Source: Flavonifractor porci (GTDB lineage Bacteria > Bacillota > Clostridia > Oscillospirales > Oscillospiraceae). From it: a DNA stretch of 64,000 nucleotides. The position numbers were made by a program, and so were the translations under genes. Location: contig NZ_JBBHLB010000001.1 in assembly GCF_037572415.1 (NCBI RefSeq), positions 372,001 to 436,000 on the forward strand, written 5' to 3'. This document shows, piece after piece, positions 47,801 to 56,492 of the stretch (positions are counted from its first letter, which is position 1; every line of letters starts with the position of its first letter). Below the pieces are notes generated by a model. The model was not told the DNA's origin and made no database searches. It worked only from the letters and a program-made list of their open reading frames with translations.

Positions 47801-48499
47801 TCAATCCCTCCGGCGGCTGTTGAAAGCCAGGATATAGCGCAGCAGCTGGGCAATGGACACCAGCAGAGCGGCCACATAGGTCATGGCGGCGGCGCCCAGC
47901 ACCTTCTTGGCCCCCCGCAGCTCCTGGTCGTCCAGCATATGGGTATCCTGCAAGGATTGGATGGCCCGGCGGGAGGCGTTGAACTCCACGGGCAGAGTGA
48001 CCACCTGGAAGAAGGTTGCCACAGAGAAAAGCACCACACCCACGGCAAACAGGGGCCGGGAATACATGGCAAAGCCCAGAATGATGAGCAGGATGGATAT
48101 CTGGGAACTAAAATTGCACACCGGGATGATGGCCCCTCTCAGTTTGATGGGACCGTACTCCTGGGCGTACTGAACGGCGTGGCCCGCCTCATGGGCGGCA
48201 ACCCCCACCGAGGCGATGCTGGTGGAGCCGTACACCGCGTCGGACAGCCGGATGGTATTGGTCCGGGGGTCGTAGTGGTCAGTGAGCTTACCGGACACCT
48301 GGGTGATACGCACCCCGTACACCCCGTGGGCCTTCAGCACCTCCTCCGCAGCCTGAGCGCCGGTGAGGCCCCGGCGGCTGGCAATGCGGGAATAGCGGTT
48401 GAAGGTCGAGGACACGTTGATCTGGGCCAGCAGGGCGATGAGCATGGCGGGCACCAAAATGATCCAGTAATAGGTGTCGAAATAGTAGAAAAAGGGCAT
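47801..48499 (-). CDS. YugP-type zinc metallopeptidase, membrane bound
   Basis: 232 residues. An N-terminal membrane helix (YYWIILVPAMLIALLAQINV), the zinc motif VGVAAHEAGHAVQYAQEYGP, and three or more helices after it (ISILLIILGFAMYSRPLFAV). It belongs to the neutral zinc metallopeptidase family (YugP/DUF2268-like group); physiological substrate unknown, possibly membrane protein quality control. Three bases upstream of rsmB. Confidence 0.85.
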   Translation of the reverse strand: MPFFYYFDTYYWIILVPAMLIALLAQINVSSTFNRYSRIASRRGLTGAQAAEEVLKAHGVYGVRITQVSGKLTDHYDPRTNTIRLSDAVYGSTSIASVGVAAHEAGHAVQYAQEYGPIKLRGAIIPVCNFSSQISILLIILGFAMYSRPLFAVGVVLFSVATFFQVVTLPVEFNASRRAIQSLQDTHMLDDQELRGAKKVLGAAAMTYVAALLVSIAQLLRYILAFNSRRRD

Positions 48500-48511
48500 A
48501 ATGACCTCCAG

Positions 48512-49759
48512 TCACATGACCTGGCCCCCGGTGAGGAACCAGAACAGATTGAGCAGGAATCCCGCCCCCATGGCGGCGGTGATCGCCGCCGTCAGTTTGG
48601 GCCTCCCTTCCGTGAGGGCGGCGGCAAACAGGAAAAAGGGCAGGGCGCAGGACAGATAGCGTCCGGCGCTGAGCAGCCAGGACAGAGAATAGTTGAGCAC
48701 CAGGTAGACAAAGCCGTACAGGGTGTACATACCCCGGAACTTGTTCCGTGCCCATACCAGCAGGGCAAAGAACACCGGGAAGAGCACAATGGTGGGGATC
48801 CAAATCTGGTACCGCACCAGCTCCGCAGGGTAACTCAGGGCGTTTTGCAGCACATACCACAGGGTATCGGCAATGGGACAGAAGCCCTGACTCCAGTGCT
48901 GCTGCATGACTGTAAAGGCAAACGGGTTGCCAGTCACAGACCAGTTGAGCGTCAGATAGATCAGGGTACCCACGGCAGGCAGCAGCAGGGCGGGCAGCCT
49001 GCGGGCAATGGTTTTCCAATCAAAGCGGCCCATATCTTCCACCAGCTCGGCAGCCGCGGCCCCAATGAGCAGGACGCCGTGCATCCGGGTCATAGCGGCC
49101 AACAGCCCCCATACCCCCGCCAGCCACCAGCGGTGGCGGCGGATGTACCACAGCCCCGCGGCGGTGGTGAGCAGGAACAAGCTCTCCGTCATGATGCCGC
49201 CGAAGAAGAAGGCGTAGGGATAGACCGACAGAAAGAGCACCGTCCGTTTTGCCGCTCCCCTGCCCAGCTCAAAGGCGGCCAGCTTATAGAGTAAGACGCA
49301 GCCCGCCCCGTAGCAGACAAAGGAGATCAGCAGTCCCGCCGCCATAGTATTGCCCGTGATGAGGGAAATCACCCGCATCAGCCAGGGATACAGGGGGAAA
49401 AACACCAGAAACAGATGTTTCCCGTCCTCCACATAGCCGGAATAGCCCAGCTCCGCCAAATTGACGTAGTGCAGGCCGTCCCAGCGCTTCCAGATCCACA
49501 GGAAGGCGTCTGGCCCGGAGCCGGGATAAAGCGCGAGACAGGCCGCCAACCCCACCAGCAGAAAGATCAAAACACGGAATCCAAATGTAACGGCAAAAAC
49601 CTTTACACATTCTCTGCTGTCAGGCATATAGCCCTTGGCTGCAAGTCCTTTGGCGGCCAGGGGCACCGGCAGACCGGCAACCCCCAGCCACCGCAGCACC
49701 AGGTACAAACCCAGGGCGGCCACCGCGCCGGTGACCACCAGGGTCCAGATCAGATTCAT
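48512..49759 (-). CDS. GT-C type membrane glycosyltransferase, PIG-V mannosyltransferase-like
   Basis: 415 residues, about ten membrane helices. The first outside loop carries the WKRWDGLHYVNLAELGYSGY motif; its Asp and the following FFPLYPWLMRVI are typical of the PIG-V/GPI-mannosyltransferase II family found in bacteria. The family uses a polyprenyl-phosphate sugar to glycosylate a lipid or protein outside the membrane. It is inserted between fmt and yugP in an otherwise standard operon and overlaps fmt by four bases. The acceptor is unknown. Confidence 0.78.
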   Translation of the reverse strand: MNLIWTLVVTGAVAALGLYLVLRWLGVAGLPVPLAAKGLAAKGYMPDSRECVKVFAVTFGFRVLIFLLVGLAACLALYPGSGPDAFLWIWKRWDGLHYVNLAELGYSGYVEDGKHLFLVFFPLYPWLMRVISLITGNTMAAGLLISFVCYGAGCVLLYKLAAFELGRGAAKRTVLFLSVYPYAFFFGGIMTESLFLLTTAAGLWYIRRHRWWLAGVWGLLAAMTRMHGVLLIGAAAAELVEDMGRFDWKTIARRLPALLLPAVGTLIYLTLNWSVTGNPFAFTVMQQHWSQGFCPIADTLWYVLQNALSYPAELVRYQIWIPTIVLFPVFFALLVWARNKFRGMYTLYGFVYLVLNYSLSWLLSAGRYLSCALPFFLFAAALTEGRPKLTAAITAAMGAGFLLNLFWFLTGGQVM

Positions 49760-50706
49760 TTCCCCTGCTCCGGCAGGGACAGCACGGTTCCCACCTCAAT
49801 GGGATGGCCCCGCAGGTAGTCAGCAGCCTTCATGCGCTTGCCGCCGTCAGGCTGGATCTCCTCCAGCCGCAGCACGGTGCCCTCCCCGCAGGCCACTGCC
49901 AGGCCCTCCTTCCCGGCGGCCAGAACAGTGCCGGGAGCGGCGTTGGTGTGCTCCTCAGAAACGACAGTTTTAAATACTTTACACCGCTTGTCTCCCAAGG
50001 TAGCTACGGCGGCGGGCCAGGGGATCAGGCCCCGGACCTGATCGTGGAGCTGACGGGCGGTGCGGCCAAAGTCCATGGGGGACAGCTCCCGGCCCAGCAT
50101 GGGGGCCAGGGTGGCCTTGTCATGGTCCTGAGGGGTGCGCTTGGCGGTACCGGCGTCGATCTGGGCCACCGTCTCCACCAGCAGCTGGGCCCCCAGCACG
50201 GCCAGCCGGTCGTGGAGGGTCACCACCGTCTCATCGGGGTCGATGGGGGTGGATGCCTGGGAGATGATATCTCCGGCGTCCAGGTCGTGGGCCATGTGCA
50301 TGATGGTCACGCCGGTCTCCTTATCCCCGTTGAGCACCGCCCAGTTGATGGGGGCGGCGCCCCGGTAGTCGGGCAGCAGGGACGAGTGGACGTTGATGCA
50401 GCCCTTGGGGGGCGCGGCCAGAATGTCGTCGGGCAGGATACGGCCGTAGGCGGCCACCACGATAAGCTCGGGGGCCAGTTCCTGGATCAGGGCCAGGGCG
50501 GTACCATCCCGCAGCTTGGTGGGCTGATGCACCGGGATATTGTGGGCCAGAGCGCACTCCTTCACCGGCGGAGGCTGGAGCTTCATGCCCCGGTTCTTGG
50601 GCTTATCGGGCTGGGTGAACACCCCGCAGATCTGGTGGCCCGCCTGAATCAGGGCCTCCAGGGAGGGCACCGCGAAATCGGGGGTACCCATAAAGAGGAT
50701 TCTCAT
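49756..50706 (-). CDS. fmt: Methionyl-tRNA formyltransferase
   Basis: 316 residues. An N-terminal formyl-transferase domain with MGTPDFAVPSLEAL, the catalytic INVHSSLLPDYRGAAPINWA and the Asp in AHDLDAGDI, plus a C-terminal tRNA-binding OB domain (about 205-316). It formylates initiator Met-tRNA with 10-formyl-THF. It overlaps def by four bases, so the enzyme that adds formyl and the one that removes it are coupled. Confidence 0.96.
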   Translation of the reverse strand: MRILFMGTPDFAVPSLEALIQAGHQICGVFTQPDKPKNRGMKLQPPPVKECALAHNIPVHQPTKLRDGTALALIQELAPELIVVAAYGRILPDDILAAPPKGCINVHSSLLPDYRGAAPINWAVLNGDKETGVTIMHMAHDLDAGDIISQASTPIDPDETVVTLHDRLAVLGAQLLVETVAQIDAGTAKRTPQDHDKATLAPMLGRELSPMDFGRTARQLHDQVRGLIPWPAAVATLGDKRCKVFKTVVSEEHTNAAPGTVLAAGKEGLAVACGEGTVLRLEEIQPDGGKRMKAADYLRGHPIEVGTVLSLPEQGK

Positions 50707-51197
50707 GCCTCGTCCTCCTCCGCCATCAGCTCTTCCAGCTCCTCGCTGGTGTACAGGCGGCCAGCCAGCTCGGTAAACAGGTGGCCGTCCAGGTGGTCCA
50801 GTTCGTGGCAGAAGCAGCGGGCCACGATCTCCTCGCCCTCCACCTCAAAGAAGTTGCCGTTGCGGTCCTGAGCCCGCACCTTGGCCTTCATGGGGCGCTT
50901 GACCACGCCCCAGCGGCCGGGGACGGACAGGCAGCCCTCAAAGCCCTCCTGCTCCCCTTCCCGGGCAATGATCTCCGGGTTGACCAGCTCCAGCATCTGG
51001 TCGTTGGCGTCCACCACGATGACCGCCCGGCGGAGGATGCCCACCTGGGGAGCGGCCAGTCCGGCGCCGTTGGCCTGGGCCAGAGTCTCCTTCATATCGT
51101 CCAGCAGGTCGTGGAGTTTTTCATCAAACTGGGTCACGGGACGGCAGGCCTTGTGCAGGGCGGGATCGCCGTCGGTGAGAATGGTACGCAGTGCCAT
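50703..51197 (-). CDS. def: Peptide deformylase
   Basis: 164 residues. Three signature motifs: GAGLAAPQVGI, EGCLSVPG (Cys metal ligand) and CHELDHLDGHLF (HExxH-type). It removes the N-formyl group from new proteins. 13 bases after priA. Confidence 0.96.
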   Translation of the reverse strand: MALRTILTDGDPALHKACRPVTQFDEKLHDLLDDMKETLAQANGAGLAAPQVGILRRAVIVVDANDQMLELVNPEIIAREGEQEGFEGCLSVPGRWGVVKRPMKAKVRAQDRNGNFFEVEGEEIVARCFCHELDHLDGHLFTELAGRLYTSEELEELMAEEDEA

Positions 51198-51210
51198 AAT
51201 GTTCTTCCTC

Positions 51211-53676
51211 CTAATCCAGTGGGTTCACGTCGGCGGTCACCGACACCCCTTTGTTTTCTTTATCGGTCTGGGCCGCCCGCAGCAGGGCGGCGATCAGTTC
51301 ACGCACCGGCTTGGTGTTGGCGCAGGCCATGGTGAGCCGGTAGCGGTAGCGCTCGTTGATTTTGGCGATAGAGGCCGGGGCGGGGCCCAACAGCTGGACC
51401 TCCAAACCCTGATAGGCGGGCAGCCTCATCCATCCCTCCAGGGTACGCCGCAGCCGCATACAGGTCCGCAGCACTGCCGCCTCCAGCTTGCCGGAGGCGG
51501 TGAGCACAAACAGATCCCGAAAGGGCGGGCACCCCCGCAGCCGCCGCAGGGCGATCTCCTGCTGATAGAAGCCGTCGTAGTCCTGGCGGGCTGCGCAGCG
51601 GATCACGTCGTTGTCGGGAGTATAGGTCTGGATGATAGCCCGTCCCCCCTTCTCGCCCCGGCCCGCTCTTCCCACCACCTGGGTGAGCAGAGAGAAGGTG
51701 CGCTCCCCCGCCCGGTAGTCGTCCACATACAGGGACTGGTCGGCATTGATGACCCCCACCAAGGTCACATTGGGAAAGTCCAGGCCCTTGGCTACCATCT
51801 GGGTACCCAGCAGCACCGGGATGTTCTCCCGTTCAAACCGGGCGAACAGCTTCTCGTGGCTGTGGGTGGCCGAAATAGAGTCGGCGTCCATCCGCAGCAC
51901 CTCCCGGTCGGGCAGGGCCTCGGTCAGCTCCTCCTCCACCTTCTGGGTGCCCGCCCCGATGAAGTTCAGGGTACCGCCGCAGGACGGACAGGCGGGGGGC
52001 AAAGGCTGGGAGTGGCCGCAGTAGTGGCACATAAGCCGTCCGTTGGCCGAGTGGTAAGTGAGATGGACGGAGCATCGGGGGCAGGTGGGCACCTCGCCGC
52101 ACTCCCCGCAGCTCACCATCCGACTGGCTCCCCGGCGGTTGAGCAGCAGAATGGCCTGCTCCCCCCGCCCAGCGGTATCGGCCAGGGCCTTGGTAAGCAC
52201 GCCGCTCAGGTCTGTGCCGTTTCCGGAGCGCAGCTCCCCCTTCATATCCACGATCTCCACCGGGGGCAAAGGCCGCTGATTATACCGCTGCTTCAGGGTA
52301 AACAGCTGATAGGCGCCCTGCCGGGCCTGGTACATGGTCTCGATGGACGGGGTGGCCGAGGCCAGCAGCAGCAGAGCCTTGTGCTGGACACAGCGGAACT
52401 TGGCCACGTCCCGGGCGTGGTACTTGGGCACGTTTTCCGACTGATAGGTTCCCTCCTGCTCCTCATCCAGCACGATGAGGCCCAGGTCCTTCAGGGGTGC
52501 AAAAACAGCGGAGCGGGTACCGATGACCACCCGGGCCTCCCCCGCCCTGATGCGCTTCCACTCGTCGTACCGCTCCCCCGCTCTCAGAGAGGAGTGCAGC
52601 ACGGCGATCTGCTCCCCGAAGTGGGAGGAGAACAGACGCATCAGCTGGGGGGTCAGGGAGATCTCGGGCACCAGCACCAGAGCGGTGCGGCCCCGCCGCA
52701 GGGTCTCATAGATCAATTTCAGATACACCTGAGTCTTGCCGCTGCCGGTGACGCCGTAGAGCAGAGCGGCGGCAGGCTTATTTCCAGCAGTCAAAGCGTT
52801 GAGGCCGTCAAAGGCGGCCTGCTGCTCGCCGTTGAGTACCGGCTCAGCCAGCTGCTCCACGCCCTCCACCTGCACCCGGCGGTAGACCTCCCGCTTTTCC
52901 AGGGTAATGACCCCGCTTTTGGTCAGGGCGCGGAGGGTGGACGAGCTGGCCCCGGTAAAGTAGCACAGCTCCTTGGTGGAAGCTTCGCCAATGGCACACA
53001 GCAGCTCCACCACCGCGTATTGCAGCGGGGCGGTCCGCCGCCGTGCGGCAGCCTGATCCAGGGCCTCCTGGGCGGGCATGGCCAGGGACGCCACCTGTTC
53101 CGTCTTGTCCCCCACACCCCGGGCGGCGCTGGTCTCCAGGGTAATGATCCCCTTGTCCCTCAGCAGTTTGAGGGCCGGATTGGGGTCTTTGGTGCCGAAG
53201 GCCTCCCGGATGGCGGTCACGTCGGCGCAGCCGCCGTTTGCAAAGAGCAGCTCCACCACCTGCCGGGCGTGGTCCGACTTGCCGGCCGCCTCAAAGGCCG
53301 CCTCCCGGTCCACCCCCTCGGCCACCTTCCACTGGTCCTGGAGGGCATAGTACAGCCCCGCCGGCAGCATGGCCCGGGCGGCGTCGTACACCGTACAGAA
53401 CCACCGCTCCCGCATCCACAGGGCCAGCTTGATGGCCTCCCCGTCCAGCACCGGGCCCTCGTCCAGCACGGTGAGCACCGGCTTTAGGGACACGCCTGCC
53501 GGTCCCTGGGCCTCCAGGGTCAGCACGATGCCCTCGGTGCGGCGGTTGCCGGCGCCAAAGGGCACGATGACCCTCATGCCGGGAGCCAGCCGGGATGCCA
53601 GCTCGGCGGGCACGGCGTAGTCGTAGGGCTTGTCGATGGCGTAGGTGGCGGCCTTGAGGGCGATTTTCGCTACCAT
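51211..53676 (-). CDS. priA: Primosomal replication restart helicase PriA
   Basis: 821 residues. N-terminal DNA-binding domain (1-110), winged helix, helicase lobes with Walker A YGVTGSGKTQVYL, Walker B LIVLDEEQEG, and motif VGRAGRGEKGG. A zinc-binding insert (CGECGEVPTCPRCSVHLTYH and MCHYCGHSQPLPPACPSCGG, eight Cys) separates the lobes. It reloads DnaB at broken forks. The start is ATG 53676, eight bases behind GGAGG; an ATG two codons earlier is too near it. coaBC, usually just upstream in Firmicutes, is absent. Confidence 0.95.
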   Translation of the reverse strand: MVAKIALKAATYAIDKPYDYAVPAELASRLAPGMRVIVPFGAGNRRTEGIVLTLEAQGPAGVSLKPVLTVLDEGPVLDGEAIKLALWMRERWFCTVYDAARAMLPAGLYYALQDQWKVAEGVDREAAFEAAGKSDHARQVVELLFANGGCADVTAIREAFGTKDPNPALKLLRDKGIITLETSAARGVGDKTEQVASLAMPAQEALDQAAARRRTAPLQYAVVELLCAIGEASTKELCYFTGASSSTLRALTKSGVITLEKREVYRRVQVEGVEQLAEPVLNGEQQAAFDGLNALTAGNKPAAALLYGVTGSGKTQVYLKLIYETLRRGRTALVLVPEISLTPQLMRLFSSHFGEQIAVLHSSLRAGERYDEWKRIRAGEARVVIGTRSAVFAPLKDLGLIVLDEEQEGTYQSENVPKYHARDVAKFRCVQHKALLLLASATPSIETMYQARQGAYQLFTLKQRYNQRPLPPVEIVDMKGELRSGNGTDLSGVLTKALADTAGRGEQAILLLNRRGASRMVSCGECGEVPTCPRCSVHLTYHSANGRLMCHYCGHSQPLPPACPSCGGTLNFIGAGTQKVEEELTEALPDREVLRMDADSISATHSHEKLFARFERENIPVLLGTQMVAKGLDFPNVTLVGVINADQSLYVDDYRAGERTFSLLTQVVGRAGRGEKGGRAIIQTYTPDNDVIRCAARQDYDGFYQQEIALRRLRGCPPFRDLFVLTASGKLEAAVLRTCMRLRRTLEGWMRLPAYQGLEVQLLGPAPASIAKINERYRYRLTMACANTKPVRELIAALLRAAQTDKENKGVSVTADVNPLD

Positions 53677-53714
53677 GTCCATCTCCTCCCCACCATTTGC
53701 CCTAATGACAGCCC

Positions 53715-53752
53715 GAGGCAAGCGACAGGCCGGAAAGTCTGTCGCTTGCCTC
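53715..53752 (-). terminator. Hairpin between rpoZ and priA
   Basis: GAGGCAAGCGACAG / CTGTCGCTTGCCTC, a 14-base perfect stem with no T run; possibly an attenuator, processing site or scar at the place where coaBC is usually found. Confidence 0.55.
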
Positions 53753-53766
53753 TCATTCCTCTCATA

Positions 53767-53967
53767 TCAGGCCTCTTCCTGGTCCAGCTCCACCTTACCC
53801 TCGGCCACCTCACGGATGGCGATGGTGACGGGCTTATCATCCAGAGAGATGCCGGCGTCCTCCGCCTCGGTGGCCACCTGACGGGCCCGCTGGGCCACCA
53901 CGTTCACCAGCATATAGCGGCTGGGCACCTGCTTGAGCAGTTGATTCATAGGGGGTTCGAGCATCAT
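53767..53967 (-). CDS. rpoZ: RNA polymerase omega subunit
   Basis: 66 residues: MNQLLKQVPSRYMLVNVVAQ followed by RARQVATEAEDAG and KPVTIAIREVAEGKVELDQE, the omega fold that clamps beta-prime. ATG 53967 follows GAAGGAG at some distance; the MMLEPP start resembles clostridial homologues. It lies between gmk and priA. Confidence 0.92.
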   Translation of the reverse strand: MMLEPPMNQLLKQVPSRYMLVNVVAQRARQVATEAEDAGISLDDKPVTIAIREVAEGKVELDQEEA

Positions 53968-53973
53968 ATTATA

Positions 53974-54582
53974 TCAGACTCCTTCTACCAGATTCATGCG
54001 GTTTTTGGTGCGGCATCCCTCGGCGGTGAGGATGGAAATGATCTCCCCCGCCGCGTCGGACACCTTGTCGTTGACCACCAGATAGTCATAATTGGGGATC
54101 TCCCGGTACTCCTCCCGGGCCTTCTGGAGCCGGCCCTGGATGACCTCCTCGCTGTCGGTTGCCCGGCGGTGCAGCCGGCGGGACAGCTCCTCAAAGGAGG
54201 GAGGTACGATGAAGATACACACCGCGTCGGGGCACTTGGAGCGCACCTTGGCGGCACCCTGTACCTCGATGTCCAGCAGCACGTCGATACCGGCGTCCAG
54301 CTTCTCCCGGATCACCCGCAGGGAGGTGCCGTAGTAATTATGGACATATTCGGCGTATTCCAACAGTTCGTCGTTGGCGATCATCCGCTCAAATTCCTCG
54401 CGGGCGACGAAGTTGTAGTTGACTCCGTCCTCCTCGCCCACCCGGGGCTGCCGGGTGGTGAAGGACACGGAAAAATGGATGTCTTTGCGTTCGCTGAGCA
54501 GCTCGGCGATCACGGTGCTCTTTCCCACCCCCGAGGGGCCGGAGAGCACGATGAGCGTGCCCCGTTCCTTTTTCTTTCCCAT
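53974..54582 (-). CDS. gmk: Guanylate kinase
   Basis: 202 residues. P-loop LSGPSGVGKSTVIAELL, then the GMP-binding SFTTRQPRVGEEDGVNYNFV region and the lid. It phosphorylates GMP to GDP. ATG 54582 forms a TGATG overlap with the remA stop; a TTG just before is possible. Confidence 0.96.
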   Translation of the reverse strand: MGKKKERGTLIVLSGPSGVGKSTVIAELLSERKDIHFSVSFTTRQPRVGEEDGVNYNFVAREEFERMIANDELLEYAEYVHNYYGTSLRVIREKLDAGIDVLLDIEVQGAAKVRSKCPDAVCIFIVPPSFEELSRRLHRRATDSEEVIQGRLQKAREEYREIPNYDYLVVNDKVSDAAGEIISILTAEGCRTKNRMNLVEGV

Positions 54583-54851
54583 CAAGGCGCTTCTTCCTCC
54601 TCTGCGGCTTCTGTCTCTTTTCCGCCCAGTCGGCCTGCCACCGTCTCCGGCTGGAGGGCCGAGAGCACGATGTGGTCGCTGTCCATGATGAGCACCGCCC
54701 GGGTACGCCGTCCATAAGTGGCGTCGATCAGGTTGCCCTTATCCCGGGCCTCCTGTACCATACGCTTGATGGGGGCGGATTCCGGACTGACGATGGCGAT
54801 GAGCCGCCCCGCCGATACCATGTTGCCAAAGCCGATGTTGATCAGTTTCAT
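54582..54851 (-). CDS. remA: RemA/DUF370 family DNA-binding regulator
   Basis: 89 residues: LINIGFGNMVSAGRLIAIVS, PESAPIKRMVQEARDKGNLI and DATYGRRTRAVLIMDSDHIV, with the conserved Arg of YGRRTRA. RemA is a ring-forming DNA-binding protein that activates matrix and osmoprotection genes in Bacillus; in clostridia its targets are less clear. The C-terminal end is a Glu-rich tail. Standard place between yicC and gmk. Confidence 0.92.
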   Translation of the reverse strand: MKLINIGFGNMVSAGRLIAIVSPESAPIKRMVQEARDKGNLIDATYGRRTRAVLIMDSDHIVLSALQPETVAGRLGGKETEAAEEEEAP

Positions 54852-54862
54852 GGGGCCGCTCC

Positions 54863-55741
54863 TTACTCGATGTTCTGGATCTGTTCCCGGATCTTCTCGA
54901 TCTCTGCCTTGATATCCACCACATAGCCGGCGGTCTCAATATCGCTGCATTTGGAACCGATGGTGTTGGCCTCCCGGTTGAACTCCTGGATCAAAAAGTC
55001 CAGCTTACGGCCGATGGCGCCGCCCTGGCCCAGCATATGGTCCAGCTGGGACAGATGGCTGCGCAGGCGGACGGTCTCCTCGTCCACCGCCACCTTGTCG
55101 GCATAGATGGCCGCCTCGGTGAGGATGCGGCTCTCGTCGATCTGGGTGTTCTGGAGCACCTCGTTCATCCGGGCCGCCAGCTTGGCCCGGTAGTCGGCCA
55201 CGATGCCGGGAGAACGCTTCTCCACCTTGGATACCAGGCCCTCGATGGTGGCCGCCCGGGACCGGACGTCCTGGCACAGCTTCTCCCCTTCCCGGGTACG
55301 CATGGCGTCAAAGTCGTCCAGAGCCAGGTCCAGCACCGCGCAGATATCGGCAGACAGGGCCTCCAGGTCCTCCTGGGTCTTTTCCACCAGGAACACGTCC
55401 TGGAACCGGGAGAGCAGCGATACAGAGATATCGTCCCGCAGACCGTAGGTATCCCGCAGATCCTTCAGGGCGGCGTAATAGCCGTCGGCCACCGGCTTGT
55501 TCACCGAAATGGCCACGTCGCCATTGGCGGAGGGGCCGATGGTGATGTACACGTCCACCTTGCCCCGGGAGATCCGGCTCTGCACCCGGCTCTTCACCGC
55601 GTCCTCGGCAAACACATAGATGCGGGGCAGCTTGACGGTGCAGTCCAGATAGCGGTTGTTCACCGAGCGCAGCTCCACCGTGATGGGACGGCCGCTGAGG
55701 TTGGCCTCTCCCCGGCCGTAGCCGGTCATACTCTTGACCAA
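54863..55741 (-). CDS. yicC: YicC/YloC family endoribonuclease
   Basis: 292 residues. The N-terminus MVKSMTGYGRGEANLSGRPI and the C-terminal DUF1732 block (KLDFLIQEFNREANTIGSKC) are diagnostic. E. coli YicC is an RNase with a role in RNA decay. The start is TTG 55741, eight bases behind AGGGGG; the next ATG is inside the conserved motif. First gene of the long operon. Confidence 0.93.
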   Translation of the reverse strand: MVKSMTGYGRGEANLSGRPITVELRSVNNRYLDCTVKLPRIYVFAEDAVKSRVQSRISRGKVDVYITIGPSANGDVAISVNKPVADGYYAALKDLRDTYGLRDDISVSLLSRFQDVFLVEKTQEDLEALSADICAVLDLALDDFDAMRTREGEKLCQDVRSRAATIEGLVSKVEKRSPGIVADYRAKLAARMNEVLQNTQIDESRILTEAAIYADKVAVDEETVRLRSHLSQLDHMLGQGGAIGRKLDFLIQEFNREANTIGSKCSDIETAGYVVDIKAEIEKIREQIQNIE

Positions 55742-55782
55742 ATGGGGTTCCCCCTGTTCGTATGAAAGTATTTAATCTTATT

Positions 55783-55945
55783 TATTATAATGCGTATTTC
55801 CATTGGTGCGTTGAGACGCACCAATGGAAGGCGCAAGGTTTTTTGGACAACTTCGACCAAAAACCTTGCACCTGAACAAAGCCATTTGGTCCTGAAAGCT
55901 TTGGCTTTCAAGACTTCCAGTTTTGTTCATTACGCATAATTATAT
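55783..55945. repeat. Structured, possibly mobile palindromic element upstream of yicC
   Basis: About 160 bases without a gene, bounded by imperfect inverted ends (TTATTATAATGCGTA on the left; TACGCATAATTATA on the right). Inside are three successive hairpins: a perfect 14-base stem TTCCATTGGTGCGT (55798-55829), a stem GCAAGGTTTTT-GG (55833-55869) and a nested GAACAAA / TTTTGTTC with GAAAGC / GCTTTC (about 55874-55928). It could be a MITE-like element or a folded leader/terminator RNA. A TATAAT on the minus strand lies at its yicC end. Confidence 0.55.
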
Positions 55946-55949
55946 CAGA

Positions 55950-56489
55950 CTACCGATTCTTCCGCAAGCCCCTGTCCACCCGGGCCACATAGAAGGCAAT
56001 GAGCTTGGAAAAGCCCATGTCATAAATGACAAAGCCGATGTTGCCGGCGGCAAAGATCATCCAGCTCTGGCTGAGGGCGGCAGGCAGAAAGGGCAGAAAG
56101 AGAGCCTTCAGCCCGAACCACAGCACCGCCAGGGCGATGTTGCAGCAGGCCAGCTTGCCCACCCACTCCAGCACCCGGCTGGGCAGCCGCTCCAGCAGGC
56201 TTTTCACCATGGGCCACAGTCCGAAAAAGATCAGATAGAGCAGTCCCACGCTCTTGCTGGGGATGAGGAGCAGCCCCAGGATGCCGGTGGCGCCGTAGCA
56301 GAAGAACCCGGCGGCCAGGCTGGCGGACACCACCGCCCCCGCCGGAAACAGCCCCGCCACCGCTACCAGCGCCAGCTTGCCGCTGGGCGCCAGGAAGGCC
56401 AGGTAGAGTGAGATGAGGGACAGGCCAGTGAGCAGACCCACCAGTGCCGTCCGGCCCGCGCCGCCGCGGTAAGAACCACGCCCTGCCAT
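55950..56489 (-). CDS. Integral membrane protein of unknown function
   Basis: 179 residues with five or six membrane helices (TALVGLLTGLSLISLYLAFL; LALVAVAGLFPAGAVVSASL; GILGLLLIPSKSVGLLYLIF; ALAVLWFGLKALFLPFLPAA) and short basic loops. I recognise no family motif. It follows the DnaJ-domain gene by three bases and is co-transcribed with it, DUF5685 and the RseC-like gene, which suggests a shared membrane or envelope task. Confidence 0.75.
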   Translation of the reverse strand: MAGRGSYRGGAGRTALVGLLTGLSLISLYLAFLAPSGKLALVAVAGLFPAGAVVSASLAAGFFCYGATGILGLLLIPSKSVGLLYLIFFGLWPMVKSLLERLPSRVLEWVGKLACCNIALAVLWFGLKALFLPFLPAALSQSWMIFAAGNIGFVIYDMGFSKLIAFYVARVDRGLRKNR

Positions 56490-56492
56490 GGT

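Noticed and set aside
50881..53487. An 868-codon open frame on the plus strand opposite priA and def
   Set aside because: It is antisense to two clear genes, its translation is low-complexity and rich in Gly/His/Gln/Leu, and it has no ribosome site. Long antisense frames are expected at this GC content.
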